Of a stretch of 64,000 nucleotides of DNA, positions 42,401 to 52,670 are shown in pieces. The DNA comes from Aquitalea magnusonii (GTDB lineage Bacteria; Pseudomonadota; Gammaproteobacteria; Burkholderiales; Chromobacteriaceae). Position 1 is the stretch's first letter. Every line of letters starts with the position of its first letter. A program made the translations under genes and the position numbers. Where the stretch lies: positions 62,001-126,000 of the forward strand of contig NZ_QJKC01000005.1 of the NCBI RefSeq assembly GCF_003202035.1, given 5' to 3'. The notes under the pieces were generated by a model. That model searched no databases, had not been told where the DNA came from, and saw only the letters and a list, made by a program, of their open reading frames with translations.

Positions 42401-44020
42401 CTATAGCTGGTACTGGGCGATGATCTGCATCTGGCGCTCGGCCTGACCGCGCAAGTCCTTGGCACTGCCAGCCGTTTGCGAAGCGGCCGAATTGGCCTGC
42501 TCCGACATCTGGGCGATGCGCTCCACCTGCTGGGCAATGCTGTTGCTGGCCAGGCCCTGCTCCTTGATCGCCACCGAGATGTCCGCCACCATGCCGGTGG
42601 TGCTGGCAGCCGCCTCCCCTATGCTCTGTATGGCACGGTCGGCTTCATCGGCGCGGCTGACACCGCCCTCCACCAGCATTTCCGCATTTTTCATCTGCTC
42701 CACCACCGCTGACGAGGCCTGCTGCATGGCCTGCAGGCTGGCGGATATTTCCTGGGTGGAACTGGCCGTGCGCTCGGCCAGCTTGCGCACCTCGTCGGCC
42801 ACCACGGCAAAGCCGCGGCCCATCTCGCCGGCGCGCGCCGCTTCGATGGCGGCATTGAGTGCCAGCAGATTGGTCTGGTCTGCCACATCACGGATCACCT
42901 GCACCACCGACACGATCTGGCTGCTTTGCGCATTCAGCCCGCGCAAGGCGTCGCTGGCACTGGTGATGGCAGCGGAAATATCGCGGATATCGCTAATGGT
43001 CTGACCGATGGTCACCGAGCCGGCTTCGGCCTGGCGGCTGGAGGTTTGCGACAGCAGCTGTGCCTCGTCGGCACGCTCGGCCACATGGTTGACGCTCACC
43101 GTCATCTGCTCGATGGTGGCCGCCACCGCGGCAGAGGACTCGCTCTGCGCCGATGCAGCCTGGTAGATGTCATCGGCCGCTTCATTCATCTTTTGCGAAG
43201 AAGCCATCACATCCTGTGCACCATGGCGCAGTTGCAGCAGGTTTTGCTGCAGGCTGTCCAGCAGGCTGTTGAAGGCAGCGGCGGTGCGCCCCAGCTCATC
43301 CTTGCTGTCACTGCTGACCCGCAGCTTGAAATCACGCTGCTGGCTGACCCGCTCCATGGTGAGCTGCATGTCGGACAGCGAACGGGTGATGGCACGGATC
43401 AGCAAGCAGCCACCGCAGGCCGTGCCCAGCAACACGACAAGGGCCAGCACGGTCTGCAACCATTTGGCCGCATTGTAAGCGCTGTGGTTTGCCTCGTTTT
43501 GCTGGTTGCCCAGCTGATAGTTGTAGCTGATCAGCTTGTTCAGATCGGCCTCCAGCTTGCCGGACAGCTGGAACAGGCTGCCGCTTTCCAGCATGGCGGT
43601 CGCCACCGACATGTAGTTGGAGCGCGAGTTATTGAAAAACTCGTCCATTGCCGCGCGGTATTGCGCCATGTCCGCCTTGGCCTGCTTCACCATCTGGCGG
43701 TCACTGTCATCCACCGCCAGCTCGGTTTCATACAGGCTGACCGCCTTGTCAAACTGTTGCCGGCTGCTTTCGATGGCCTTTTCGTCTTCCAGCTTTTTTT
43801 CCTGCTGCACATGCGACACATGGTTGCGCAGGGCCGCACGCATGCCGTACATGGCGGTTTGGGCGGTTTGCAGGGCTTTCAGACTGGGAAAGGTATTGCT
43901 GCTGATGTATTCGAAACGGCTCTGGGCTGCACTGAGCTGCCACAGACCGACACCGCTGACCACCAGCAAGGCCAGCAAGGCGATGGAGAGCAGCAGTGTA
44001 AACTTGAGCTTGATGGTCAT
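42401..44020 (-). CDS. Methyl-accepting chemotaxis protein (Tar/Tsr-like topology)
   Basis: 539 residues from [26 protein letters not shown] lies just upstream. TM1 is at 7-28, a four-helix-bundle-type periplasmic domain at about 30-185, TM2 at 187-208 and HAMP at about 210-262. The signalling tip reads [20 protein letters not shown] with [15 protein letters not shown]. The protein ends [10 protein letters not shown] and has no CheR-binding pentapeptide. The ligand is unknown. It lies upstream of the secretion operon on the same strand but 220 bases away, so it is probably separate. Confidence 0.93.
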   Translation of the reverse strand: MTIKLKFTLLLSIALLALLVVSGVGLWQLSAAQSRFEYISSNTFPSLKALQTAQTAMYGMRAALRNHVSHVQQEKKLEDEKAIESSRQQFDKAVSLYETELAVDDSDRQMVKQAKADMAQYRAAMDEFFNNSRSNYMSVATAMLESGSLFQLSGKLEADLNKLISYNYQLGNQQNEANHSAYNAAKWLQTVLALVVLLGTACGGCLLIRAITRSLSDMQLTMERVSQQRDFKLRVSSDSKDELGRTAAAFNSLLDSLQQNLLQLRHGAQDVMASSQKMNEAADDIYQAASAQSESSAAVAATIEQMTVSVNHVAERADEAQLLSQTSSRQAEAGSVTIGQTISDIRDISAAITSASDALRGLNAQSSQIVSVVQVIRDVADQTNLLALNAAIEAARAGEMGRGFAVVADEVRKLAERTASSTQEISASLQAMQQASSAVVEQMKNAEMLVEGGVSRADEADRAIQSIGEAAASTTGMVADISVAIKEQGLASNSIAQQVERIAQMSEQANSAASQTAGSAKDLRGQAERQMQIIAQYQL

Positions 44021-44417
44021 CCTCTGACTTCCTATGAGTTTGTTTTTATTGGATGAGCTTCTGGTCTGGTCCTGTCCCGTCTGAAAAATGCGGCGCACCC
44101 ATGGTGGTCACATCTGCGCGGAACTTGCTGTTTTATACATCAAAGCCGCCAGCACGGCCAAGATTGCCGCTTGCCAATGAAAACAACACAGCCCGGCACG
44201 ACAGGGCAACTGTCGGCCGGGCTGCTGCCGGCATGCCGACAGCAAGCCGGCAGGCCAAAAATACCGTTTCAACATCACTCCACCAGCCAGTCCCCCTGCC
44301 CCCGCACGCGGCTGCACCGCTGATGATCATCTCTGCGAAAGCTGCGCCGTACGCTGCCCCCGGGAGGGATTCGCCAATGCAAAAAGCCCAGTCATTGCTG
44401 ACTGGGCTTTGAATGCT
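44021..44417. other. Intergenic region, no gene seen
   Basis: About 400 bases between the chemoreceptor and tRNA-Asn. It contains a strong nested hairpin (AGCCCGGC at 44190-44197 with GCCGGGCT ending near 44223, and GACAG/CTGTC inside), a second Gly/Cys-type GC-rich inverted repeat (GCCGGC...GCCGGC, about 44228-44252), and the tRNA terminator at 44381-44411. No supported reading frame and no sigma-28 promoter were found. Confidence 0.5.
44381..44411 (-). terminator. Terminator of tRNA-Asn
   Basis: AAAGCCCAGTCA (44383-44394) pairs with TGACTGGGCTTT (44399-44410) around TTGC. The minus strand runs on into Ts. It lies 7 bases past the tRNA end. Confidence 0.85.
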
Positions 44418-44493
44418 TGGCTCCCCGAGCAGGGCTCGAACCTGCGACCTGCGGATTAACAGTCCGTCGCTCTACCGACTGAGCTATCAGGGA
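44418..44493 (-). tRNA. tRNA-Asn (GTT)
   Basis: 76 bases with encoded CCA. On the minus strand the acceptor TCCCTGA pairs with TCGGGGA. The loop CTGTTAATC gives anticodon GTT. It lies between the RNase E gene and the chemoreceptor region. Confidence 0.96.
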
Positions 44494-44579
44494 ATTGCCT
44501 TGAGAGAACGCAATTCTATAAAAACCCGACCTGGCCGTCAAGCCCCTGAATTGAATTTTCAGAGGCCCGACGGAATACA

Positions 44580-47500
44580 TCAGTTATTGCGGGTTTCCAC
44601 TTGCTGCAAGGCTACCGCCACCGGCGCTGCCTGCTCGGCAGCCTGACGAACCACATCGCGTCGACGCGGACCGGCCGGCACTTCGATTTGCGGCTGTTCC
44701 TGCTGTACCACGGCCTTGGTGGCCACCATGACCAGACCACCCAGGTCGGCCGGAACTTCCGGCTTGGTTTCCACAGCAGTCACTGCCGGGGCAGCCTGTA
44801 CTTCGGCCACCGGCGCAGCGACCACTTCCACCACTTGCTCGACCACAGCCACCACCGGCTCTGCCGCAACCGGCTCGGCTACTACAGCCACCTCGGCCAC
44901 GGCAGGCTCAATGCTGAGCGGCTGCACTTCGACGACCGTGCTGACTTGCTCCAGCACCACCGCAGCAGCAACCACCTCTACCGGGGCCTCCACCACTGCC
45001 GGGGCTTGTTCGGGCAGTTCCGTTACCGCAACGGGCTCCGGCACAGGCTGCTCGACCGCCACTGCTGCGGCTTCCGCCACCACAGGCTGCGCTTCGGTCT
45101 GGACAGGCGCCTCGGCTGCGACGGCCACCTCGGCTACCACCGGCTCGACCGCAGGCTGTGCCAGCGGCTCTACCGTCACGGCTGCCACTGGCTCGACCGG
45201 CTGCACGGCTTCCGGCTGCGCAGCAGCGTCCACGGCAGCAAGCGCTTCTGCAGCAAGCACACCGCTTGCAGCGGCAGCAAGCACTTCGCCGGCTTCGCCC
45301 AGCGCTGCAGTGTTTTCACCTTCCAGCGGCTCACGACGACGGTCACGACGACCACGACGACGACGACCACGCTCGCCACGCTCTTGCTGTTCAGCCGATT
45401 CGGCGGCAGCTTCCACGCCTTCGGCGCTGTTCAGCTTGAGTTCTTCTGCTGCATTGGCCTGCGGCTTGTCGGCTTCATTGCGCTCGGCTTGCGGCTGACG
45501 ACGACGCGAGGACTTTTCCGCGGCTTGCGGGGCGGACGGCTGCTCGCCACGTTCTTCCGCTTGCGGACGCGCATTCTGCTCACGCGGCTCGCGGTTTTCA
45601 CGCGGTTCGCGTTCACGGCGCTGACGCGGCTCGCGTTGCGGCTGTTCGCCACGCTCGGCACGTTCGCCACGCTCCGGACGTTCGGCGCGCTCGGCACGCT
45701 CTACGCGCTCCGGACGTTCCTGACGATCAGGGCGCTCATTGCGCTGCTGACGGCGGCCATCCTGACGCTCGCCATCCTGGCGGGCTTCGGCCGGGCGTTT
45801 GCCGGCTTCTTCGCCCTGACGACGCTCATGATGGTCACGTCGTGCCTGGCTGCCCGGACGACGTTCGTTATTGCGCTGGCGGTTGCCATTACGCTGACCG
45901 TCACGCGGCTGCGGCGCAGCTGCCGGCTTTTTCTTTTCGGTTTCCTGCGGTGCCGCTTCCGGCTCGGCAAACAGGCTCTTGACCCAGCCGAAGAAACGGC
46001 CGATCACACCCTGCTCGGCCACCACCGGGGCTACCGCTGCCGCGACTTCGGGCTGGCTGGACACCGGAGCCGGCTGTTGCGGCGTGATGCCCTTGACGGC
46101 GGCTTCCTGACGTTCGACCTTGGGCTTTTCCTGACCGAAGTTGGTGATGATGTCTTCTTCCTGCACTTCCACGCGCAGATAGCTCGGGCCATCGCCCAGC
46201 TCGGCCAGATCATCGTGACGCACGCGCACGATCTTGTAGTGCGGGGTTTCCAGATGGATGTTGGGAATCAGCACCACATCCACATCCAGGCGTTCTTCGA
46301 TGGAGTGGATTTCGGCACGCTTCTCGTTCAGCAGGAAGGTGGCCACATCCACCGGCACCTGGGCGTGTACCGCACCGGTGTTTTCCTTCATCGCCTCTTC
46401 CTGGATGATGCGCAGGATGTGCAGGGCGGAGGATTCGGTACCACGGATGAAGCCGATGCCATGGCAGCGCGGGCAAGGCTCGTGGCTGGTTTCACCCAGC
46501 GACGGTTGCAGACGCTGACGCGACAGTTCCAGCAGGCCAAAGCGGGACAGCTTGCCCATTTGCACGCGGGCGCGGTCGTGCTTCAGCACATCGCGCAGCT
46601 TGTTTTCCACTTCGCGCTGGTTTTTCGGGTTTTCCATGTCGATGAAGTCGATCACGATCAGACCGCCCAGGTCGCGCAGACGCAGCTGGCGGGCGATTTC
46701 TTCGGCGGCTTCAACGTTGGTGCGCAGTGCGGTTTCCTCGATGTCGGCACCCTTGGTGGAGCGGGCGGAGTTGACGTCGATGGAGACCAGTGCCTCGGTG
46801 TGGTCGATCACGATGGCACCACCGGACGGCAGCTGCACGCTGCGCGAGAAGGCGGTTTCGATCTGGTGTTCGATCTGAAAGCGCGAGAACAGCGGGACGT
46901 GATCCTTGTACAGCTTCACGCGGTGCACCATATTGGGCATCACGTGGCTCATGAACTGGCGGGCCTGTTCGTAGATTTCGTCGGTGTCGATCAGGATTTC
47001 GCCGATATCCGGATGGTAGTAGTCACGGATGGCGCGAATCACCAGGCTGCCTTCCTGCAGGATCAGGAAAGGCGCATTCTGCGAGCCGGCCGCACCTTCG
47101 ATGGCGCGCCACAGCTGCATCAGGTAACCCATGTCCCATTGCAGTTCTTCCAGATTGCGGCCGATACCGGCGGTACGGGCAATCAGGCTCATGCCATTGG
47201 GGACTTCCAGCTGGGCCAGCAGGTCTTTCAGTTCCTGACGCTCTTCACCCTCGATGCGGCGCGATACGCCACCACCACGCGGGTTATTGGGCATCAGCAC
47301 CAGATAGCGGCCAGCCAGACTGATATAGGTGGTCAGGGCTGCACCCTTGTTGCCGCGCTCGTCCTTTTCGACCTGGACCACCACTTCCATGCCTTCGCGC
47401 AGCACGTCCTGAATGCGCGGACGGCCACCGTCATAGCCCTGGAAATAGGAGCGGGATACTTCCTTGAACGGCAGAAAGCCGTGGCGCTCGGTGCCGTAAT

Positions 47501-47675
47501 CGACAAAGCACGCTTCGAGGGAGGGCTCGATACGGGTGATGATGCCCTTGTAGATGTTCCCTTTGCGTTGTTCTTTGCCAACGGTTTCGATATCGAGGTC
47601 GACCAGCTTTTGCCCGTCGACGATGGCAACGCGCAGCTCTTCAGCCTGCGTTGCATTAAACAACATGCGTTTCAT
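44580..47675 (-). CDS. rne: Ribonuclease E
   Basis: 1031 residues from [27 protein letters not shown] precedes this ATG, and E. coli Rne starts the same way. The S1 domain (about 38-120), RNase H-like and DNase I-like catalytic regions are intact, with metal ligands D300 ([10 protein letters not shown]) and D343 (VIDFIDM) and the zinc link C401/C404 (EPCPRCHG). After residue 500 the protein is disordered: an Arg/Glu-rich RNA-binding part ([20 protein letters not shown]), then a long Ala/Val/Glu/Pro-rich tail ending [15 protein letters not shown]. The tail should scaffold a degradosome; its partners are not readable. Confidence 0.96.
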   Translation of the reverse strand: MKRMLFNATQAEELRVAIVDGQKLVDLDIETVGKEQRKGNIYKGIITRIEPSLEACFVDYGTERHGFLPFKEVSRSYFQGYDGGRPRIQDVLREGMEVVVQVEKDERGNKGAALTTYISLAGRYLVLMPNNPRGGGVSRRIEGEERQELKDLLAQLEVPNGMSLIARTAGIGRNLEELQWDMGYLMQLWRAIEGAAGSQNAPFLILQEGSLVIRAIRDYYHPDIGEILIDTDEIYEQARQFMSHVMPNMVHRVKLYKDHVPLFSRFQIEHQIETAFSRSVQLPSGGAIVIDHTEALVSIDVNSARSTKGADIEETALRTNVEAAEEIARQLRLRDLGGLIVIDFIDMENPKNQREVENKLRDVLKHDRARVQMGKLSRFGLLELSRQRLQPSLGETSHEPCPRCHGIGFIRGTESSALHILRIIQEEAMKENTGAVHAQVPVDVATFLLNEKRAEIHSIEERLDVDVVLIPNIHLETPHYKIVRVRHDDLAELGDGPSYLRVEVQEEDIITNFGQEKPKVERQEAAVKGITPQQPAPVSSQPEVAAAVAPVVAEQGVIGRFFGWVKSLFAEPEAAPQETEKKKPAAAPQPRDGQRNGNRQRNNERRPGSQARRDHHERRQGEEAGKRPAEARQDGERQDGRRQQRNERPDRQERPERVERAERAERPERGERAERGEQPQREPRQRREREPRENREPREQNARPQAEERGEQPSAPQAAEKSSRRRQPQAERNEADKPQANAAEELKLNSAEGVEAAAESAEQQERGERGRRRRGRRDRRREPLEGENTAALGEAGEVLAAAASGVLAAEALAAVDAAAQPEAVQPVEPVAAVTVEPLAQPAVEPVVAEVAVAAEAPVQTEAQPVVAEAAAVAVEQPVPEPVAVTELPEQAPAVVEAPVEVVAAAVVLEQVSTVVEVQPLSIEPAVAEVAVVAEPVAAEPVVAVVEQVVEVVAAPVAEVQAAPAVTAVETKPEVPADLGGLVMVATKAVVQQEQPQIEVPAGPRRRDVVRQAAEQAAPVAVALQQVETRNN

Positions 47676-48194
47676 AAACGTTCCCTGCGCGGCACTCACG
47701 CAAGGGATGCAGCCAGTATTTGACGGCCCAGAGGCTATTGATGGGCGCTTTCCGAAAGAAGTGTTGGTATAAAGATCATTACAACCGAGATATCAAGCCT
47801 ACTTCCTGACTAAATTCACACGGGCCCGAGGGTTTGAGCGCATTAGCGCATCGGAAATTTTCTTCCAGCCCGCCATCGCGGGCGAGCTGGACAAACTGGA
47901 GGGCTGCGTGCCGGGTCAAACTTTGCTGCAAGATCTCCTGACTGGCTCTGCATCAGGAAATGGAATACTCGTGAGTGCGTTATGCGACTAAATGCATTAC
48001 CATCGCTGCTTTTTGGTGAGCGAGTTAACCTTGGCTGCGGCCGGTTGACGCGGCATCAGGTCAGGGTCAACACCCTGCCGGCCGGTTCACTTTCCCGCAG
48101 CAGCATCACGCGGCAATACTGCCTGTGACCATGGCTTTCCGGAACGCTGTCATCGCACTGAAATGTGCGGTCGAGCGCACGAAGTATAAGCAAT
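47676..48194. other. rne/rluC divergent intergenic region
   Basis: About 520 bases without a gene between divergent rne and rluC, the same arrangement as in enterobacteria. In E. coli the long rne leader contains hairpins through which RNase E controls its own message; the roughly 300 bases next to rne here probably serve as a comparable leader. No conserved hairpin could be assigned by eye, and promoters were not identified with confidence. Confidence 0.5.
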
Positions 48195-49130
48195 ATGACT
48201 GACATTCGCAAAGACTCCGTCACGTTTCTTGACGTGGACGATGGAGATTCCGGCCAACGGCTGGACAACTTCCTGGTACGCATCCTCAAAGGCGTGCCCA
48301 AAAGCCATATCTATCGCATCTTGCGCTCGGGTGAAGTCCGGGTGAACAAGGGCCGGATCGATGCGTCCTACCGCATCCAGGCGGGCGACCAGATCCGCAT
48401 TCCGCCCATCCGCGTGGCCGAGCGCCCGGTCAATGAGGTGCCGCCTGGCAGCTTCCCGGTGGTATACGAAGACAATGCCTTGCTGGTGATCGACAAGCCG
48501 GCCGGCGTGGCGGTGCATGGCGGCAGCGGCGTGTCCTTTGGCGTGATCGAACAACTGCGCAAGGCCCATCCCGACTGGAAATACCTGGAGCTGGTGCACC
48601 GGCTGGACCGGGAAACCTCCGGCCTGCTGATGCTGGCCAAGAAGCGCTCGGCACTGGTCAAGCTGCACGACATGATGCGTGCCAATGTGCCGGACAAGCG
48701 CTATCTGGCGCTGGGGCTGGGTTCCTGGGACCCGAGCAACAAGAGTGTCAAGCTGCCCTTGTTCAAATTCCACACTGCCGACGGCGAACGTCGCGTCAAG
48801 GTGGCCGAGGGCGACGATGGCCAGTTTGCCCACACCAATTTCAGCGTCATCGAACGCTTTGCCGACTTCACCCTGGTGGAAGCCCATCTGCGTACCGGCC
48901 GTACCCACCAGATCCGCGTGCACATGCAGGCCAGCGGCTGCCCGATTGCCGGTGACGAAAAATATGGCGATTTCGCCTTTAATAAAGAATTGGCCAAGCG
49001 CGGCCTGAAACGCATGTTCCTGCATGCGCGCAGCCTGAGCCTGCCCCACCCGCTCACCGGCGAGCCACTGAAGCTGGAAGCGCCGCTGCCGGCTGAGCTG
49101 GAAGGCTTTCTGAAGAAACTGAGAAACTGA
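48195..49130 (+). CDS. rluC: 23S rRNA pseudouridine synthase RluC
   Basis: 311 residues from MTDIRKDSVTFLDVDDGDSG. An S4 RNA-binding domain (about 20-80, RLDNFLVRILKGVPKSHIYR) precedes the RluA-type catalytic domain with the Asp in LVHRLDRETSGLLMLAK and the conserved RTGRTHQIRVHMQ. RluC makes pseudouridines 955, 2504 and 2580 in 23S rRNA. It is divergent from rne. The stop overlaps the next start by one base (TGATG), beginning a four-gene run. Confidence 0.94.
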   Translation: MTDIRKDSVTFLDVDDGDSGQRLDNFLVRILKGVPKSHIYRILRSGEVRVNKGRIDASYRIQAGDQIRIPPIRVAERPVNEVPPGSFPVVYEDNALLVIDKPAGVAVHGGSGVSFGVIEQLRKAHPDWKYLELVHRLDRETSGLLMLAKKRSALVKLHDMMRANVPDKRYLALGLGSWDPSNKSVKLPLFKFHTADGERRVKVAEGDDGQFAHTNFSVIERFADFTLVEAHLRTGRTHQIRVHMQASGCPIAGDEKYGDFAFNKELAKRGLKRMFLHARSLSLPHPLTGEPLKLEAPLPAELEGFLKKLRN

Positions 49131-49789
49131 TGGCACGCCACTACGACCTGCTGGTATTCGACTGGGATGGCACGCTGATGGACTCCACGGCGCACATCAC
49201 CCATTCCATCCAGAATGCCTGCCGCGAACTGGGCTTGCCGGTGCCGGAGCGCCAGGCCGCCAGCCATGTCATCGGCCTACGGCTGGACCAGGCGCTGCAT
49301 CTGGCCTGCCCCGGCCTTGACGATGCCCAGCACAAGGCACTCACCGAATGTTTTATCCGCCATTACCGCAGCAGCGATGATGGCGTGACGCTGTTCGACG
49401 GCGTGCGCGAGGGCCTGCACGCCCTGCGTGAGCGTGGCGTATTCATGGCGGTGGCCACCGGCAACAGCCGGGTGGGCCTCAATCGCCTGCTGGCGGAAAC
49501 CGGGCTGGGGCCGCTGTTCGACACCACCCGCACCGTGGACGAATGCCATTCCAAACCGCACCCGGCCATGCTGCAGGAAATCAGCGACGAACTGGGCGTG
49601 GAACTGGCGCGCACCGTGATGATTGGCGATACCAGCCACGACCTCAACATGGCACTGAACGCGCGTGCGCATGGTGTTGGTGTGAGTTATGGTGCGCACG
49701 ATGTGCAGCTGCTGCAGGCGTGCCAGCCGCAGGCCATCGTCCACAGCTTTGCGGAGTTGCAGCAATGGCTGCTGACACGGCTAGACTGA
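49130..49789 (+). CDS. HAD-family phosphatase, Gph-like
   Basis: 219 residues. The HAD motifs are present: I DWDGTLMDS, II VATGNSR, III around SKPHP and IV IGDTSHDLNMA. A helical cap lies between motifs I and II, as in phosphoglycolate phosphatase and related enzymes. The substrate cannot be fixed. It is coupled to rluC by TGATG and overlaps the Rieske gene by 25 bases; this rluC-phosphatase-Rieske-sppA order is common in betaproteobacteria as I recall it. Confidence 0.88.
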   Translation: MARHYDLLVFDWDGTLMDSTAHITHSIQNACRELGLPVPERQAASHVIGLRLDQALHLACPGLDDAQHKALTECFIRHYRSSDDGVTLFDGVREGLHALRERGVFMAVATGNSRVGLNRLLAETGLGPLFDTTRTVDECHSKPHPAMLQEISDELGVELARTVMIGDTSHDLNMALNARAHGVGVSYGAHDVQLLQACQPQAIVHSFAELQQWLLTRLD

Positions 49790-50124
49790 TCTGCGCCAGC
49801 GCGGACTTGCAGGATAGCGGCCGCGCCGTGCGCTTCACGCTGGACGGTGCGGATGGCAAGCCGCTGTCCGCCCTGGCGCTGCGCTACCAGGGCCGGGTAT
49901 ATGGCTATATCAATGCCTGCCGCCACATCCCCATCGAGCTGGACTTGCAGGACGGCAATGTATTCGACCTGTCCGGCCAGTATCTGGTGTGCAGCATGCA
50001 CGGCGCGCTCTACCTGCCCAATAATGGCCGCTGCGTTGGCGGCCCCTGCCGCGGCCACGGCCTGCAAGCACTGCCGCTGCATGAAGCAGATGGCCAGGTG
50101 TGGCTGAATGTCATGCCGGCCTGA
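49765..50124 (+). CDS. Small Rieske [2Fe-2S] protein
   Basis: 119 residues from MAADTARLICASADL, starting inside the end of the phosphatase gene. The Rieske ligands are C52 and H54 (ACRHIPIELD), C76 and H79 (LVCSMHGALY). There are no other domains, so it is a stand-alone Rieske ferredoxin-type electron carrier or a cofactor-bearing accessory protein. It has C90 and C95 after the cluster, as in many Rieske folds. Its partner oxidoreductase is unknown; the operon with rluC and sppA gives no direct hint. Confidence 0.9.
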   Translation: MAADTARLICASADLQDSGRAVRFTLDGADGKPLSALALRYQGRVYGYINACRHIPIELDLQDGNVFDLSGQYLVCSMHGALYLPNNGRCVGGPCRGHGLQALPLHEADGQVWLNVMPA

Positions 50125-50165
50125 TTTTTGCTAGACTCCCGACATTCGCACTCAGGGCAAGCACA

Positions 50166-51104
50166 ATGAACGACACACCGAACTGGGAACGCCAGCTGGT
50201 CGAAAAACTGGCCATGGCCGCCGTGGTGGAACAACGCCGCGCCCGCCGCTGGAAAATCTTTTTCCGTCTGGTGTGGCTGGGCATCATCGGCAGCCTGCTG
50301 GCCTTTGCCTTTATGCGCAATGAAGACAAATCGGCCGAGGCCCTCACTGGCAGCGGCCACACCGCCGTCATCAGCCTGGATGGCGTGATCGACAGCGACA
50401 ACAACACCGCCGAAAAACTCAGCGCCGCCCTGGAAGACGCCTACACCGACCGCGGCACCCGCGGCATCATCATCGAAGCCAACAGCCCAGGCGGCAGCCC
50501 GGTGCTGTCCGGCATGGCCTATGATGAAATCCGCCGCCAGAAAAAACTGCACCCGGCCATCCCGGTGTATGTCACGGTGCAGGAAGTGTGCGCCTCCGGC
50601 TGTTACTACATCGCTGCGGCTGCGGACAAGATCTTCGTCGACAAGGCCAGCATCATCGGCTCCATCGGCGTGCTGTCCGACGGCTTTGGCTTTACCGGCC
50701 TGATGGACAAGCTGGGGGTGGAGCGCCGCCTGAAAACCGCCGGTGAAAACAAGGCGATGGGCGACCCCTTCTCCCCCACCAATCCCAAGCAGGAAGCCAT
50801 CCGTCAGCAGTTGCTGGATGACATCCACCAGCAATTCATCAAGGCGGTACGCGATGGCCGCGGCAGTCGGCTGAAAAACGACCCGCAGCTGTTTTCCGGC
50901 ATGGTGTGGATAGGCGAAAAGGGCATTCCGCTGGGACTGGCCGACGGCCTTGGCAATACCCGTTCGGTGGCGCGTGACATCATCAAGGCGGAAAAGACGG
51001 TGGACTACACCCAGCAGGATGACCTGTCCAGCCGTGTGGCGCGCAAGATAGGCGTCGAATTTGCCGGGGGCGTGCGCAGCCTGTTCAATACCCGCCTGTT
51101 CTGA
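50166..51104 (+). CDS. sppA: S49-family signal peptide peptidase (SppA)
   Basis: 312 residues from MNDTPNWERQLVEKLAMAAV. One N-terminal membrane anchor spans about 28-49 (RWKIFFRLVWLGIIGSLLAF). The S49 domain has the oxyanion segment NSPGGSPVLS and the catalytic Ser in EVCASGCYYIAAAADKIF, followed by ASIIGSIGVL. It is the short, single-domain form, about half the length of E. coli SppA. It degrades leftover signal peptides in the membrane. It lies 41 bases after the Rieske gene. Confidence 0.92.
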   Translation: MNDTPNWERQLVEKLAMAAVVEQRRARRWKIFFRLVWLGIIGSLLAFAFMRNEDKSAEALTGSGHTAVISLDGVIDSDNNTAEKLSAALEDAYTDRGTRGIIIEANSPGGSPVLSGMAYDEIRRQKKLHPAIPVYVTVQEVCASGCYYIAAAADKIFVDKASIIGSIGVLSDGFGFTGLMDKLGVERRLKTAGENKAMGDPFSPTNPKQEAIRQQLLDDIHQQFIKAVRDGRGSRLKNDPQLFSGMVWIGEKGIPLGLADGLGNTRSVARDIIKAEKTVDYTQQDDLSSRVARKIGVEFAGGVRSLFNTRLF

Positions 51105-51129
51105 CAACAGCCCTTATCGCGGAGCACAC

Positions 51130-51951
51130 ATGGCAAGCAGACGCCGCCGACAGGAAGAAGAACACGAAAACCATGAACGCTGGCTGGTATCCTATGCCGA
51201 CTTCATCACCCTGCTGTTCGCCTTTTTCGTGGTGATGTACGCCATTTCCTCGGTCAACGAGGGCAAGTACCGGGTACTGTCCTCGGCCATTGTCGATGCC
51301 TTTCGCAGCGGCTCCACCATCAATATCAATACCACCCCGCCTACCGGCGGGGCCAACACCATGATCCAGGTCCCCCAGACCAAACCGATCGCCAAGGCGG
51401 TCACCGGGGATCACCATGTCGAGCCCAATGTCAAACTCGGCTCGCTGGCCGCTGACCTGGCCAAGGTAATGGACCCGCTGGTCAAGGGTGGCCAGGTCAA
51501 CATCACCCAGAGCCCCAAGGGCATTACCGTGGATATTCGTGACACCGCGCTCTTCCCGGTGGGACAGGCCTCGCCCAACGACCAGTCACGGCAGATCATG
51601 GCCGGCATGGCCGCCCTGCTGTCCAAGGTGGACAACCAGATCCGGGTGGAAGGCTTTACCGACAACGTCCCCATCAAGACCGCCACCTATCCTTCCAACT
51701 GGGAACTGTCCGCCGCGCGCGCCGGCAGCGTGGTGCGCCTGTTTCAGGAAAACGGCATCAGCCCGGCCAGGCTGGTTGCGGTAGGACGGGGCGAAAACCT
51801 GCCGGTGGCCGACAACACCACACCGGACGGCCGCGCCACCAATCGCCGCGTGTCCATTACCGTGCTGGCCGAAGACCAGAACGAGGCAGAGGTCCTGCCA
51901 TCACAGCCATCCACCACCCCGGCACCGGCAGCAGCCCCGGCCGGCAAATAG
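51130..51951 (+). CDS. motD: Flagellar motor protein MotD/MotB
   Basis: 273 residues; GGAG precedes the ATG at 51130. A basic N-terminus leads into the single membrane span with the proton-channel Asp ([20 protein letters not shown]). A plug and linker follow, then the OmpA-like peptidoglycan-binding domain ([34 protein letters not shown]). The end is a Pro/Ala-rich tail. This is a stator B subunit of the MotD kind. The matching A subunit gene (motC or motA), normally just upstream, is not here; the upstream gene is sppA. Confidence 0.9.
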   Translation: MASRRRRQEEEHENHERWLVSYADFITLLFAFFVVMYAISSVNEGKYRVLSSAIVDAFRSGSTININTTPPTGGANTMIQVPQTKPIAKAVTGDHHVEPNVKLGSLAADLAKVMDPLVKGGQVNITQSPKGITVDIRDTALFPVGQASPNDQSRQIMAGMAALLSKVDNQIRVEGFTDNVPIKTATYPSNWELSAARAGSVVRLFQENGISPARLVAVGRGENLPVADNTTPDGRATNRRVSITVLAEDQNEAEVLPSQPSTTPAPAAAPAGK

Positions 51952-51986
51952 TCAGACGCCCGCACAATACCAATCAGGAGGAGCCC

Positions 51987-52577
51987 ATGACCACCCCGCT
52001 ATCCGCCACTGCGCTGGAACAGCTGTTTCACAACGCCCGCAGCCACAGCCACTGGCAACAACGTCCGGTGAGCGACGAAACCCTGCATCAGCTGTTTGAC
52101 CTGCTCAAGCTCTGCCCCACCAGCGCCAACTGCTCGCCAGCCCGCTTCGTCTTCCTCAAGACCGCTGCCGCCAAGGAAAAACTGCGGCCCTTCCTGATGG
52201 AAGGCAATGTCGACAAGACCATGGCCGCACCGGTCTGCGTGATCGTGGCGCAGGACATGCAGTTTTATGAGCACCTGCCACGGCTGTTCCCGCATGCCGA
52301 TGCCAGGAGCTGGTTTGAAGGCAACGATGCCGCCATTGCCGCCACCGCCGCGCGCAATAGCAGCTTGCAAGCTGCCTATCTGATCATGGCGGCACGCGCG
52401 CTGGGGCTGGACTGCGGTCCGATGTCGGGTTTTGACAATGCCGGAGTCGACCAGGCCTTCTTTGCCGATGGGCGATTCAAGTCCAATGTGCTGATCAACC
52501 TGGGCTATGGCGAAGCCGGCAAGCTGCATGCCCGCTCGCCGCGCTTCGCTTTTGACGAAGCCTGCCAGATACTCTGA
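51987..52577 (+). CDS. Nitroreductase-family protein, RutE/malonic semialdehyde reductase-like
   Basis: 196 residues; AGGAGG precedes the ATG. The FMN-binding nitroreductase pattern is present: [40 protein letters not shown], and [20 protein letters not shown] with [14 protein letters not shown]. Length and these segments match the RutE/HadB group, which reduces malonic semialdehyde in pyrimidine breakdown. No other rut gene is nearby, so another small aldehyde or quinone substrate is possible. Confidence 0.85.
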   Translation: MTTPLSATALEQLFHNARSHSHWQQRPVSDETLHQLFDLLKLCPTSANCSPARFVFLKTAAAKEKLRPFLMEGNVDKTMAAPVCVIVAQDMQFYEHLPRLFPHADARSWFEGNDAAIAATAARNSSLQAAYLIMAARALGLDCGPMSGFDNAGVDQAFFADGRFKSNVLINLGYGEAGKLHARSPRFAFDEACQIL

Positions 52578-52670
52578 CACGGCCTGACCGGGGGTGGATT
52601 TGACCGTGAGGCTTCGGCTCCGGGCCATTGCCCGGTTATACTAGCGGGCAAATTCATCCCGGAGACACTC

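Noticed and set aside
44190-44252. GC-rich hairpins taken as a possible small RNA gene
   Set aside because: No promoter or U-tract terminator could be matched to them; noted only as inverted repeats.
44601-47723. 1040-codon open frame on the plus strand opposite rne
   Set aside because: It is the antisense shadow of a GC-rich, strongly biased coding sequence; His/Gly/Arg-rich product without domains, and rne is certain.
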